64,000 bases of DNA from Acinetobacter sp. NIPH 2699 (GTDB taxonomy: Bacteria; Pseudomonadota; Gammaproteobacteria; Pseudomonadales; Moraxellaceae): positions 1-64,000 of the forward strand of contig NZ_JAKZGL010000002.1 in the NCBI RefSeq assembly GCF_022549355.1, in the 5' to 3' direction. Shown in pieces: positions 1 through 8,360 of the stretch. Numbering within the stretch: the stretch's first letter is position 1; each line of letters opens with the position of its first letter. Below the pieces are notes generated by a model. It was not told the origin of the DNA. It saw only the letters and a list, made by a program, of their open reading frames with translations, and ran no database searches. Position numbers and translations under genes: made by a program.

Positions 1-145
1 AGCGGGAAGCCTACCTCAAGATAAGATTTCCCTAGGACTTTATGTCCTCTAAAGAGCCGTTCGAGACTAGGACGTTGATAGGTTGGATGTGGAAGCACGG
101 TGACGTGTGAAGCTGACCAATACTAATTGCTCGTGAGGCTTGACT
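1..145 (+). rRNA. 23S ribosomal RNA, 3' end (partial)
   Basis: The first ~145 bases match the end of bacterial 23S rRNA domain VI, including the conserved GACGTTGATAGG block and the closing GTGAGGCTTGA. The 5' part of the gene lies outside the window. The exact 3' end is uncertain by about 5 bases. The 5S gene follows after ~270 bases on the same strand, as expected for the tail of an rRNA operon. Confidence 0.95.
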
Positions 146-414
146 ATACAACACCCAAGCAGTTGTATACAAAGCATCAATTCGATTCAAATCCAAACAG
201 TCAGTGCAAATTAAACTGATTGAACTTGATTTAGTCCAATAGCTAGATATGAGCGAGGATAAGCAAAGATTAAGAATCTTTGCCCGAGCGCAAGGCATAA
301 AGCTACGCTTTATGTTATACTTCAGACTTAACATACTAATCCGTTAATAACTCTTTGGTTCGTAAGTAAGGCATACATGAATATGTAATAAGACCCGAAA
401 ACACCACAACAGTT
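146..414 (+). other. 23S-5S internal transcribed spacer
   Basis: Spacer between the 23S and 5S genes, transcribed as part of the rRNA precursor. I see no tRNA gene in it. The short open frames across it on both strands have no start signals or recognisable content and are not genes. Confidence 0.7.
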
Positions 415-529
415 TGCTGGCGACAATAGCAAGAGTGAACCACCTGATCCCTTCCCGAACTCAGAAGTGAAACCTCTTCGCGCTGATGGTAGTGTGGCAC
501 TTGCCATGTGAGAGTAAGTCATCGCCAGC
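415..529 (+). rRNA. 5S ribosomal RNA
   Basis: The stretch has the 5S layout: complementary ends (GCTGGCGA near 416 and TCGCCAGC ending at 529), the conserved CCGAACTCAGAAGTGAAA core, and about 115 nt of length. It follows the 23S gene and is closed by a terminator 12 bases later. The ends are placed by pairing of the terminal stem and may be off by one or two bases. Confidence 0.95.
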
Positions 530-540
530 TTTTAAATCTA

Positions 541-576
541 AACACCCCTTAACTAACGTTGAGGGGTGTTTTTTAT
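541..576 (+). terminator. rRNA operon rho-independent terminator
   Basis: Inverted repeat AACACCCCT / AGGGGTGTT with a 12-base loop, followed by a run of T. It sits just after the 5S gene and closes the rRNA operon. Confidence 0.85.
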
Positions 577-762
577 TGCGCGAATGAAAAATAATGGATA
601 AAAATAGCGTTTTATTCTGAATTTGAGTTTAAGTACCATATTAAACTTCATTAGCCCTTTATTGTAAGGCATAAATCAAATATAAATATTTGAATAGAAC
701 AATGTAAGTTATTTAAAAGTAGTACTCGCTTACTCTCTTAAAATTATAAAAAGGAAACTTTT

Positions 763-2385
763 GTGTTCAATGTCATTGTGCAGTTGATGGGTGGAATCGG
801 CTTATTTCTTTTAGGCATGTCTTTAATGACAGATAGTCTAAAAGCAATTGCGGGTGAAGCACTGCGACAATGGTTGGTTAGATTTACAAATTCGCCGATG
901 AAAGCTGTTTTATCAGGCATTGGTTTAACGGTTGTCGTGCAATCCTCAACAGCAACGACCTTGGCGACCATTGGTTTTGTGAGCGCGGGGGTGCTCAGTT
1001 TTAGCCATGCAATTGGTGTCATTATCGGTGCCAATATTGGCACAACGAGTACAGGCTGGATGGTTGCTTTACTCGGTTTGAAGTTTTCAATATCAAGTTT
1101 TGTATTACCACTGGTTGGAATTGGGGCATTACTGAAATTATTGGGTAAGGAAAAAGTTGCGTTTATTGGACTGACCTTGGCTGGTTTTGGATTACTGTTT
1201 TTTGGTATCCAGCTTTTACAAGATGCCATGAGTAGTGTCGCAGAACTGATTGACTTATCTCGTTGGGCTGAACCGACACTCCTCATGCGGCTGTTTCTCG
1301 TACTGGTGGGGATATTGATGACCATTGTATTACAGTCATCCAGTGCGGCGATTACCACAACTTTGGCAGCTTTATCTACTCAAGCCATTAATTTGGAACA
1401 AACTTTAGCTTTAGTCATTGGTCAAAATATTGGAACGGTGGCGACAGCAGTTTTAGCTTCAATTGGTGCAACCACAAGTGCCAAAAGAACGGCGGCGGTT
1501 CATGTCATTTTCAATGTTGTGACTGCCATTTTTGCATTTATTTTATTGTCACCAGTATTTGTATGGGCATATAACCATATTGAAGCTATTTATCAGTTAG
1601 GTCCAGTTCTGTTGGTCGCTGCATTTCATACCGCTTTTAGTTTATTAGGTGCATGTATTTTTATGCCACTTTTGCCTAAATTCGAGCAATTGATTGTTCA
1701 TTTGCTCCCAGAAAAAGAATATTCCACTACGCGTTATCTAGATGAGTCATTGTATAGTGTTCCAGCGCTTGCCATTGCTGCTGTGGAACGAGTACTTTTA
1801 AAATCCATCGCTGATATATATGGCATTTTTATCCGTTGTATACGAGGACGGATGGTTGCAGGGTTAGTTAAAACAGCCGAGTTTGATCATGTTTTGTCGA
1901 AAGTTGAGCATTATCTTGATCAGATGGCTGTCCCTCAATCTTTAGCTGATCAACATCGTTTGATTATTTTATTGAGACTGGTGGTTTATGTACGTGTTCT
2001 CAAAAATGATTTAAGTGGTATGAGCTATATAGAAAGTATTCAAAATCAAAGGAATATTGATCAGTTTGCCAATCAGTTCGCAACAATTCTTGAGCAATTT
2101 ATCCCACATTTATTGCATGAACCATTTGCTAAAATCCCCCAAACATTGGTGGAGGAGCTAGCCAACTTTGCCGCAGAGATGCAAGCACAACAAGATTTGG
2201 TGCGACAGAACATTATTGAGGATTCTTCATCTAAAACGATGTCGGCAATTTATACTTTGGAACAACTTGCTGCACAGCGTTGGTTAGAACATTTGATGAT
2301 TCATTGTAGCCGCGTTGCAATTTTATTGGGTGATACTGAACAAGTATCAGTGAATGAAGAGTTAAGCGCAACGCAATCATCATAA
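763..2385 (+). CDS. Na/Pi cotransporter family protein with PhoU-like C-terminal domain
   Basis: 540 residues. The N-terminal ~330 residues are hydrophobic and carry the duplicated QSS signature of the Na+/phosphate cotransporter (PF02690, YjbB/NptA-like) family: QSSTATT near residue 60 and QSSSAA near residue 191. Residues ~340-540 are soluble and helical, matching the PhoU-like tail seen in these proteins. The role is probably sodium-driven phosphate movement (often export) across the inner membrane; the substrate is inferred from the family. Translation starts at a GTG preceded by an AAGGAAA ribosome site. It stands alone between the rRNA operon and cysK, and no Pho box was seen upstream. 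Confidence 0.85.
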   Translation: MFNVIVQLMGGIGLFLLGMSLMTDSLKAIAGEALRQWLVRFTNSPMKAVLSGIGLTVVVQSSTATTLATIGFVSAGVLSFSHAIGVIIGANIGTTSTGWMVALLGLKFSISSFVLPLVGIGALLKLLGKEKVAFIGLTLAGFGLLFFGIQLLQDAMSSVAELIDLSRWAEPTLLMRLFLVLVGILMTIVLQSSSAAITTTLAALSTQAINLEQTLALVIGQNIGTVATAVLASIGATTSAKRTAAVHVIFNVVTAIFAFILLSPVFVWAYNHIEAIYQLGPVLLVAAFHTAFSLLGACIFMPLLPKFEQLIVHLLPEKEYSTTRYLDESLYSVPALAIAAVERVLLKSIADIYGIFIRCIRGRMVAGLVKTAEFDHVLSKVEHYLDQMAVPQSLADQHRLIILLRLVVYVRVLKNDLSGMSYIESIQNQRNIDQFANQFATILEQFIPHLLHEPFAKIPQTLVEELANFAAEMQAQQDLVRQNIIEDSSSKTMSAIYTLEQLAAQRWLEHLMIHCSRVAILLGDTEQVSVNEELSATQSS

Positions 2386-2496
2386 TGACAGTGTGTGGTT
2401 ATTACTTTATTTTCAAATGATAAAAATATGAATCGAAAGTTTTAATTGTTTTCATAAAAGCTAAGGTTTTCTACTTTTCTCCTAGGCTGACAAGCC

Positions 2497-2516
2497 TATA
2501 ATGATTGAGAATCATT
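2497..2516 (+). promoter_or_regulatory. cysK -10 box overlapped by a Fur-like palindrome
   Basis: A perfect -10 hexamer TATAAT lies at 2497-2502. Overlapping it at 2500-2516 is an exact inverted repeat AATGATT-GAG-AATCATT. The half TGAGAATCATT resembles Fur boxes of gammaproteobacteria, although the 3-base centre differs from the classical 7-1-7 arrangement. The -35 region is weak. The promoter call is reasonable; the regulator identity is a guess. Confidence 0.4.
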
Positions 2517-2538
2517 CCAAATCTAATAAGGAAATAAC

Positions 2539-3540
2539 ATGTCTACCGATCAACAATTTCCAACACCTGCCAATCTTGGTATCGCAGTTTATGAAAATAA
2601 TGCAGAGGCAATTGGTAATACGCCTTTAGTGCGTATTAACCGTATTATCAAAACTGGTGCAACGGTATTGGCAAAAGTCGAAAGTCGTAATCCTGCATTC
2701 TCGGTGAAATGTCGTATTGGTGCTGCCTTGATCGCAGATGCGGAACAACGTGGCGTGCTCAAAGCAGGGATGCATATTGTTGAACCAACCAGTGGGAATA
2801 CAGGTATTGCCTTGGCGTTCGTGGCCGCAGCAAAAGGTTATCCGATTACTTTAACCATGCCATCAAGTATGAGTTTAGAACGTCGGAAAGTGCTGAAAGC
2901 TTTGGGTGCAAATTTGGTATTGACCGATCCTGCCAAAGGGATGAAAGGTGCTGTTGATGAAGCGATTCGCTTAGCCACTGAAAATCCAGCACAATATTTC
3001 TTGCCGCAACAATTTGAAAATCCAGCCAATCCTCAAATCCATCAAGATACTACAGGCCCTGAAATTTGGCAGGCAACCAATGGTCAAGTGGATATTTTGG
3101 TTGCAGGTGTGGGGACTGGTGGAACAATTACAGGCATCTCGCGTTATTTTGAGCAAGTTCAAAATAAGCCATTGTACTCTGTTGCAGTTGAACCTGCTGA
3201 ATCAGCAATCATTACTCAAACCAAGCGCGGTGAAAGTATTACACCTGCCCCACATAAGATTCAGGGGATTGGTGCCAATTTTATTCCGAAGAATTTAGAT
3301 CTAGATTTGGTGGATGAAGTTGTGCCTGTGAATAGTGCAGATGCGATTGAGTGGGCAAGAAAATGTGCAATTCAAGAAGGGATTTTGGTCGGTATTTCAA
3401 GTGGCGCGGCATTAGCAGCGGCGGCTCAGCTTGCAGAACGTCCTGAAAATGCAGGAAAAACCATTGTGGTGATTTTACCTGATAGCGGTGAGCGTTATTT
3501 ATCTTCAGTCTTATTTGAAGGTTTATTTGATGAAGCCTAG
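2539..3540 (+). CDS. cysK: cysteine synthase A (O-acetylserine sulfhydrylase)
   Basis: 333 residues, a fold-type II PLP enzyme that makes L-cysteine from O-acetylserine and sulfide in the cytoplasm. The PLP lysine is K57 in the [11 protein letters not shown] context. The substrate-binding [12 protein letters not shown] loop, the phosphate-binding [10 protein letters not shown] loop and the late PDSGERYLS motif are all present. The start is an ATG behind an AAGGAAATA ribosome site. It reads CysK-like rather than CysM-like from the SGNTGI loop and C-terminal motif. Closed by a hairpin shared with the convergent transglycosylase gene. Confidence 0.93.
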   Translation: MSTDQQFPTPANLGIAVYENNAEAIGNTPLVRINRIIKTGATVLAKVESRNPAFSVKCRIGAALIADAEQRGVLKAGMHIVEPTSGNTGIALAFVAAAKGYPITLTMPSSMSLERRKVLKALGANLVLTDPAKGMKGAVDEAIRLATENPAQYFLPQQFENPANPQIHQDTTGPEIWQATNGQVDILVAGVGTGGTITGISRYFEQVQNKPLYSVAVEPAESAIITQTKRGESITPAPHKIQGIGANFIPKNLDLDLVDEVVPVNSADAIEWARKCAIQEGILVGISSGAALAAAAQLAERPENAGKTIVVILPDSGERYLSSVLFEGLFDEA

Positions 3541-3557
3541 TCAATTTGGGATAAACA

Positions 3558-3582
3558 GCCATGCTTAATGCATGGCTTTTTT
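3558..3582 (+). terminator. cysK terminator
   Basis: Stem GCCATGC / GCATGGC followed by six T, 18 bases after the cysK stop codon. The convergent neighbour ends at 3600, so the hairpin may also serve that gene. Confidence 0.8.
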
Positions 3583-3599
3583 ATTTCTGTTTCAATGTT

Positions 3600-4121
3600 C
3601 TATAACGCAGCTTTCAGCATTTTTTTATGATGTTTAACTGACTTGGCATATTTTTTACCTTGGCGTTTCATTTTCCAATTGCGCTGATACCCCGTTGGGC
3701 CCACGTTATAATATGCCAGTGCTTTTTCCCAGCTACCCGCTGATTGATTATATTTTGCAAGAATATAAGTGCCACAATTGACGTTGGTATACTCGTCAAA
3801 TAAGTTGCCGCCACAGGTATTTTGCCAATAACGGGGGATGATTTGTGTCAGTCCAACAGCACCCGCAGAGGAGGTCACATGGGGTCTATAGCTCGATTCT
3901 TGTCGAATCATGGCAGCAATCAGGAGTGGATCAACATCATGTTGTTTGGCACTTTGAATGATCATCGGGGCAACGCGATTGGCAGTATCAGGTTGTACCG
4001 AATAGGCTTTTTGAATCCCGACGGATAGCTTCTGAGCGCGTGTTGCGCTTGAACCACTTAAATGGCTACAAGCCGTTAAGTAAACAGCAGCAAACATAAT
4101 GCTGAGTTTAAAAAGTAACAT
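3600..4121 (-). CDS. lytic transglycosylase (SLT domain) lipoprotein
   Basis: From the chosen start at 4121 the protein has 173 residues: a short lipoprotein signal ending LTAC (Cys18), then a goose-lysozyme/SLT fold with the catalytic Glu in RQESSYRP and the motif SSAGAVGLTQIIP, closing with AYNVGPTGY. These enzymes cleave peptidoglycan glycan strands at the outer membrane inner face. The frame is open to an earlier ATG at 4193. I prefer 4121 because it gives a compact lipoprotein signal, although neither start has a clear ribosome site. The basic tail (KMKRQGKKYAKSVKHHKK) could bind peptidoglycan or nucleic acid. Which housekeeping transglycosylase it corresponds to is unclear. Confidence 0.82.
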   Translation of the reverse strand: MLLFKLSIMFAAVYLTACSHLSGSSATRAQKLSVGIQKAYSVQPDTANRVAPMIIQSAKQHDVDPLLIAAMIRQESSYRPHVTSSAGAVGLTQIIPRYWQNTCGGNLFDEYTNVNCGTYILAKYNQSAGSWEKALAYYNVGPTGYQRNWKMKRQGKKYAKSVKHHKKMLKAAL

Positions 4122-4263
4122 AGCGATATTACTTATATGGCGTTTTACATTGTTTTGTGGCGTGATCATCGTAAAATAAGAGCTTAATCGCATATTCGAA
4201 AGTAGAGTGATGGTATGAACTTAAATACATCGCGTCAAGTGTCGTTATTTTACTGAGCACATA

Positions 4264-4292
4264 CAAAAAAGCCCCGACATCCTGTCGAGACT
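4264..4292 (-). terminator. intrinsic terminator of the Rsm-like sRNA
   Basis: On the minus strand a 10-bp stem AGTCTCGACA / TGTCGGGGCT (with G-T pairs) encloses a GGA loop and is followed by six T. The terminator thus doubles as a CsrA-type binding hairpin, as seen in known Rsm RNAs. Confidence 0.8.
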
Positions 4293-4384
4293 TTTCTATA
4301 TTCGGTTTATTGCCGTTAACTCCTGTCAACGACCACGTCCTGTGCGTCTTGTTATTCTGAATGAGACTTCCTATCTCTCTATGA
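4264..4384 (-). ncRNA. candidate Rsm/Csr-type sRNA (CsrA/RsmA sponge)
   Basis: Read on the minus strand, a ~120-nt segment holds four GGA motifs presented in hairpins: TAGGA inside GAGA/TCTC (4363-4377), CAGGA inside a bulged CAC/GTG stem (about 4333-4345), AGGA as the loop of GTTGAC/GTTAAC (4315-4330), and ACAGGATGT in the terminator stem. The last three match the CsrA/RsmA binding core ACAGGA. The 3' end is a strong intrinsic terminator: a 10-bp stem (4270-4279 with 4283-4292) and an A/T run at 4265-4270. The size and layout match RsmZ/RsmY-type sRNAs. A GacA-type site lies upstream, and gacA itself is at 62183-62818. The transcription start (about 4384) is inferred from a TAATAT box at 4390-4395. 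Confidence 0.7.
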
Positions 4385-4439
4385 TTTGTATATTACGAAA
4401 TAAATCTGTTCTCGGATATTCGTGAATCACTGCAAGTTG

Positions 4440-4457
4440 TGTACGTTTTAACCTACA
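4440..4457 (-). promoter_or_regulatory. GacA-type upstream activating site
   Basis: The 18-bp element reads TGTAGG-N6-CGTACA on the minus strand. The published GacA/UvrY consensus in pseudomonads is TGTAAG-N6-CTTACA, so each half has one mismatch and the 6-base spacer is exact. It lies about 65 bases upstream of the inferred start of the Rsm-like sRNA. Confidence 0.6.
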
Positions 4458-4482
4458 AGGGTTTAATAAAAGAGGATGAGGC

Positions 4483-4701
4483 TTAGCGGTCTTTGAGAAT
4501 TATATTGACTAATTTCTGTGCGATCGGTGCACAGACCAACACACTAGGAAAAGCAAACATCCATGCAATCACCCAAGCTGACATCCACATGGAAAAGAGG
4601 TTTTCAACGAAGCCTAATGCTTTTAAAGTGGTGATTCCAGAAATTAGAAATGACATGATACAAGATAAAATTAATGGAAATAAAAGCTGAGACGCCTTCA
4701 T
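4483..4701 (-). CDS. DUF2798 family small membrane protein
   Basis: 72 residues with two predicted membrane helices (about 7-27 and 38-62). The pattern SGITTLKALG...MWMSAWVIAWMFAFPSVLVCAPIAQKLV is typical of DUF2798 proteins. The function of the family is unknown. It is oriented toward the sRNA element and is probably monocistronic. Confidence 0.8.
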   Translation of the reverse strand: MKASQLLFPLILSCIMSFLISGITTLKALGFVENLFSMWMSAWVIAWMFAFPSVLVCAPIAQKLVNIILKDR

Positions 4702-4893
4702 TGTTTAACCTCAGGAGTTATGTGGGCAAAATTGCATGATCACCCTCTTATCATATCGTGTTGCTGAGCAAAGGTGAAAAGGGAATTGAGATGGCTTTAA
4801 TGATTAGGCTAATAATCGCTGGAGAATATCAGCTGATCAAAGTTTAAGTTTTTGCATTAGGGGCGCTATTCTTTACGCCCTGATAGGATTACA

Positions 4894-4922
4894 TGGTCAT
4901 ATTTTTGCCATAAAGATTTCAT
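4894..4922 (+). promoter_or_regulatory. weak candidate Pho box before the phytase-like lipoprotein
   Basis: Three 7-base units TGGTCAT, TTGCCAT and ATTTCAT are spaced exactly 11 bases apart (4894, 4905, 4916), the periodicity of PhoB boxes (CTGTCAT plus four A/T-rich bases). Each unit keeps only 5 of 7 consensus bases, so this could be chance in AT-rich DNA. The downstream gene belongs to a phosphate-ester-related family. Confidence 0.3.
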
Positions 4923-4991
4923 TTTAATGCAGTGAAAGCTTCATAAAAGCTTGTTTAAACTTGCTTAATTTTTTACCAAATGTATAAAACC

Positions 4992-6245
4992 ATGAACAAG
5001 AAAACTTTATTGGCTCTATTTTGCTGTAGCGCTTTGGGGCTAACGGCCTGTAATGATGACAATAACTCTGACCAAACCACATCGACAGAGAAAGTGACTG
5101 AACCGACTTTGATTTCTTTCGCAAAACTTCCTGTGGCAACTTATGCGGCTGGTCCTGATTCAGGCAATGCAGTCAGTGGTGCCAATGGGATTTATCCTCC
5201 ATTTAAAGGACAACCTGTACAAGGTTTTTCCGCGGCTTTAAAAAATGATGATGGCAGCTATATGGCCATGTCTGATAACGGCTTTGGTACACAGGACAAC
5301 TCAGCGGATTATTTACTGCGAATTTATAAATTAAAAGCCGATTTTAAAACCAAGACCAAAGGCACAGGACAGGTTGCTGTGCAAAGCTTCATTCAGTTAC
5401 GTGATCCGAATAAACTGATTCCTTTTGAGATTGTGAATGGTAATAGCGCAGAGCGTTTATTGACGGGCGCTGATTTTGATCCTGAGTCGATGCAACGTGC
5501 AGCGGATGGAAGCTATTGGATTGGTGATGAGTTTGGCCCATATCTGTTGCACTTTTCTGCGGATGGTGTGTTGTTGGATGCACCGATTGCGTTGCCTCAT
5601 CCATTCAATCCAGCACAGGAGTTGCGTTCCCCTCAAAACCAATTCAATAAAGCCAATATCAATTATGTCGAGCCATTGGTTCAACAAAGTGGTGGTTTTG
5701 AAGGCATGGCGATGTCACCTGATGGCAAGTATCTCTATCCATTACTGGAGAAGCCACTACTGAATGATTCGACAGGTAGACTGCTTATCTCCCAATTTGA
5801 TATTCAGAAAAAAGCCTATACGGGACAATATTATTGGTTTGCTTTGGACAGTAAAGCGACCAATATTGGTGATTTTCAACTCTTTAATGATAAGGATGGC
5901 ATCATCATTGAACGCGATGCCAGCCAAAATAATTTAGGCGGCTATAAGAAACTTATTCGTATCCAGTTGAATGAGCCTAAACAAGTGGTTGCACGTGAGA
6001 CGTTGGTCGATCTCATGAAAATTGCCAATCCAAATGCTTTATATGGTGCAGTGAGAGAGGGCGATATTGGGACAGGTCATATTTTTGCTTTTCCATTTGA
6101 GACGATCGAGGATGTGATCATAGAAAATGCCACCACACTCACGGTTCTTAATGACAATAACTTTCCTGGCTCATCAGGACGTAATGCCAAACTTGCCGAT
6201 GACAATGAAATTATTCAGATTCGTTTACCGAAAGCATTATTTTAA
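4992..6245 (+). CDS. esterase-like activity of phytase family lipoprotein
   Basis: 417 residues from the chosen ATG at 4992. It begins with a lipoprotein signal ending LTAC (Cys20), followed by Asn-Asp-rich linker residues. The body matches the phytase-like/esterase-like beta-propeller family (PF13449): GFSAALKNDDGSYMAMSDNG, GADFDPESMQRAADGSYWIGDEFGPYLL and GGFEGMAMSPDGKYLYPLLE. These proteins are thought to hydrolyse phosphate esters outside the cytoplasm; the substrate here is unknown. An earlier in-frame ATG at 4980 is possible; neither has a good ribosome site. Its lipobox region (ACNDDN) resembles that of the lipoprotein at 20320. Confidence 0.85.
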   Translation: MNKKTLLALFCCSALGLTACNDDNNSDQTTSTEKVTEPTLISFAKLPVATYAAGPDSGNAVSGANGIYPPFKGQPVQGFSAALKNDDGSYMAMSDNGFGTQDNSADYLLRIYKLKADFKTKTKGTGQVAVQSFIQLRDPNKLIPFEIVNGNSAERLLTGADFDPESMQRAADGSYWIGDEFGPYLLHFSADGVLLDAPIALPHPFNPAQELRSPQNQFNKANINYVEPLVQQSGGFEGMAMSPDGKYLYPLLEKPLLNDSTGRLLISQFDIQKKAYTGQYYWFALDSKATNIGDFQLFNDKDGIIIERDASQNNLGGYKKLIRIQLNEPKQVVARETLVDLMKIANPNALYGAVREGDIGTGHIFAFPFETIEDVIIENATTLTVLNDNNFPGSSGRNAKLADDNEIIQIRLPKALF

Positions 6246-6327
6246 AAATTAAGTGAAAAGTCACTAATATCGTTGTTGATAATTTCAATGAAAACGAGCG
6301 TATACTGATCAGGCAGAAGGAGTGCTC

Positions 6328-7542
6328 ATGTCTGAATCAGTTATACGTTCAACCCATATAGAGTATGGTTCAAAATCGTTTACTTCGATTTTATGGTCAT
6401 TGTTTTTTGCAGGTTTCGCTTCATTTTCATCATTGTATTGTGTTCAGCCGATGATGCCAATTTTTGCAAAATTCTTTCAGGTTACCCCGACGCATAGTAG
6501 TTTTCCTCTGTCTTTCTCCACCATTGCTTTGGCTATTGGCTTACTATTTACAGGCTTTATTTCTGATCGGTTTGGACGTAAACCGATTATGGTGTTTGCC
6601 TTATTTCTAGTTTCGATTTTATTGCTGCTTAGTGCTTCTTTTCCGATTTGGGAGGTGTTTTTAGGCACTCGTATTTTTATTGGTTTAGCGGTGAGTGGCG
6701 TTGCAGCCGTCGCCATGACCTATATCGGGGAAGAAATTGCACAAAAAGATATCGGTTTCGCCATGGGACTGTATATCTCAGGTACAGCGATTGGTGGCAT
6801 GGGTGGCCGTCTGATTGCAGGGGTTTTGGTTGATTTCATTCCTTGGCAAGCAGCGACTTATATTATTGGATTTCTGAATCTTATCATTGCCTGTTTGTTC
6901 TATCTGTTATTGCCAAAATCTCAGCACTTCAAACCCTATCCTTTCCGATTCTCTCGCTTTAAAGCCGCTTTCGAACAGAATTTAAAAGATCGTAAATTGC
7001 GAATTTTATTTGCTCAAGGTTTTATCCTGATGGGCTGCTTGGTGACGGTATTTAACTACATCAGTTATCACTTGTTAGAAGCGCCTTTTTACCTGTCTCA
7101 AACGTGGATTGGTGTGATTTCGATTGCTTATTTGGCGGGGATTTATAGTTCACCCAAAGCGGCACAATGGGGCTTTAAATATGGGCGAGAAAAGGTGCTG
7201 CCTTGTTTGCTATTTAGCATGATCATCGGCTTGTTGATTACTCTAATTCCATCGCTTTGGGCAATTTTATTTGGTTTAACTCTTTTTACCTTTTCATTTT
7301 TTGCTGCCCATTCAACCGCAAGTAGTTGGGTCTCGGTACAAGCTATGCAATATCGAGCAGTGGCTTCTTCGCTGTATTTATTTTGCTATTACATAGGATC
7401 AAGTGTGTTAGGAAGTAGCGGTGGTTTAATTTGGGAAAACTTTGGCTGGATCGGCATTAATTTGAGTGTGGGTGCAGTCTTGGTCATCGGTTTCCTACTC
7501 ACTTTTTGCTTAGGTGACTCAAAAAACAGGACATACGCTTAA
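6328..7542 (+). CDS. MFS transporter (YnfM-like, 12 TM)
   Basis: 404 residues, hydrophobic throughout with the layout of a 12-helix major facilitator. The family motif A sequence GFISDRFGRKPIMV follows helix 2 at about residue 75-88. The opening SLYCVQPMMPIFAKFFQVTP and the motif ISGTAIGGMGGRLIAG are characteristic of YnfM/arabinose-efflux-like exporters. The substrate cannot be told. ATG 6328 is preferred over the GTG at 6322 because AGAAGGAG lies 6 bases upstream of it. Confidence 0.87.
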   Translation: MSESVIRSTHIEYGSKSFTSILWSLFFAGFASFSSLYCVQPMMPIFAKFFQVTPTHSSFPLSFSTIALAIGLLFTGFISDRFGRKPIMVFALFLVSILLLLSASFPIWEVFLGTRIFIGLAVSGVAAVAMTYIGEEIAQKDIGFAMGLYISGTAIGGMGGRLIAGVLVDFIPWQAATYIIGFLNLIIACLFYLLLPKSQHFKPYPFRFSRFKAAFEQNLKDRKLRILFAQGFILMGCLVTVFNYISYHLLEAPFYLSQTWIGVISIAYLAGIYSSPKAAQWGFKYGREKVLPCLLFSMIIGLLITLIPSLWAILFGLTLFTFSFFAAHSTASSWVSVQAMQYRAVASSLYLFCYYIGSSVLGSSGGLIWENFGWIGINLSVGAVLVIGFLLTFCLGDSKNRTYA

Positions 7543-7666
7543 AATAAAGCGACAGATATAGTCGCAGGGGGGCTTGATAAAAATCATTGAATTTTAGTAA
7601 CTTAAACACGTGCTCTTTTTAAGCATAATAATATTTTATTTAAATTTTGATCATGGGGAAATAACA

Positions 7667-8173
7667 ATGGAATTACATAGTCGTGTTTATTATAAACATC
7701 CAGATGCAAAAATAATGGGGCAATTAGAGGCCTTATTTAATGAACATGAGGGAAATGCGGAAAGCTTTTTACAGGCTGCTTTAGCCATCAATCCGCAAGC
7801 AGGTGAGATTACTCAAGAACTGCTTGATCTGATTGATTCGATTGAACATGATCTTGGACCAGAGATACTCGATTATGTCGAAGGCTTTGCAGTGCTAGAT
7901 TTTACACATGGCTCAAATGGTGATGAAAATATTGAGAATATTTTATTATTTCTAAAAGGCTTATTACCTGATATTCAGGCACAAGCATGGGGATGCGGTG
8001 ATGATGATCCGTGGGAGTTTTGGTTTAAATTCAATGGTGATGAATTAATTCGAGAAGATGATGAGCCATTTAACGATCCTGATGAAGATGAGAACATTAA
8101 AGCATCAATTTATGCATGGTGGCATAAAGACATTCCAACAGAAATTAAGGAAGGTTTCTTAAACGAAGAATAA
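7667..8173 (+). CDS. hypothetical acidic cytoplasmic protein
   Basis: 168 residues from an ATG preceded by GGGGAA; the frame extends upstream to 7610 but without a ribosome site. There is no signal peptide or membrane segment. It is strongly acidic, with runs such as GCGDDDPWEFWFKFNGDE and EPFNDPDEDENIKASIYAWW. I do not recognise a family. It stands alone between the MFS gene and ygiQ. Confidence 0.72.
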   Translation: MELHSRVYYKHPDAKIMGQLEALFNEHEGNAESFLQAALAINPQAGEITQELLDLIDSIEHDLGPEILDYVEGFAVLDFTHGSNGDENIENILLFLKGLLPDIQAQAWGCGDDDPWEFWFKFNGDELIREDDEPFNDPDEDENIKASIYAWWHKDIPTEIKEGFLNEE

Positions 8174-8360
8174 ACCTTATCAGATAGTTATAACCTTATT
8201 CCGCCATTCTCTGGACTGTAGAGAATGGGGGAATCTTTTTTGTATGTTTTTTAGTCTATAAAAATGAATAGAATTCATGTTAAACTGACCAGCTTTCATT
8301 TTGGCATCAAAAACGTCTAGATGCCTCTCTTCCTTTATTGCTAGCCGAGATTCGCAAGCT

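Noticed and set aside
145..415. tRNA in the 23S-5S spacer
   Set aside because: No cloverleaf, TTCRA loop or CCA-type end could be found.
744..1358. 204-codon minus-strand frame inside the Na/Pi transporter gene
   Set aside because: Shadow of the plus-strand gene; its composition mirrors the hydrophobic codons of the true frame.
4129..4329. 66-codon minus-strand frame over the sRNA terminator
   Set aside because: It spans the hairpins and the terminator of the Rsm-like RNA and the start of the transglycosylase frame; no ribosome site or protein-like content.
4859..4886. Hairpin-like AGGGGCG...CGCCCT before the phytase-like gene
   Set aside because: No T run and no gene ending nearby; the stem has a bulge, so neither a terminator nor a riboswitch is supported.
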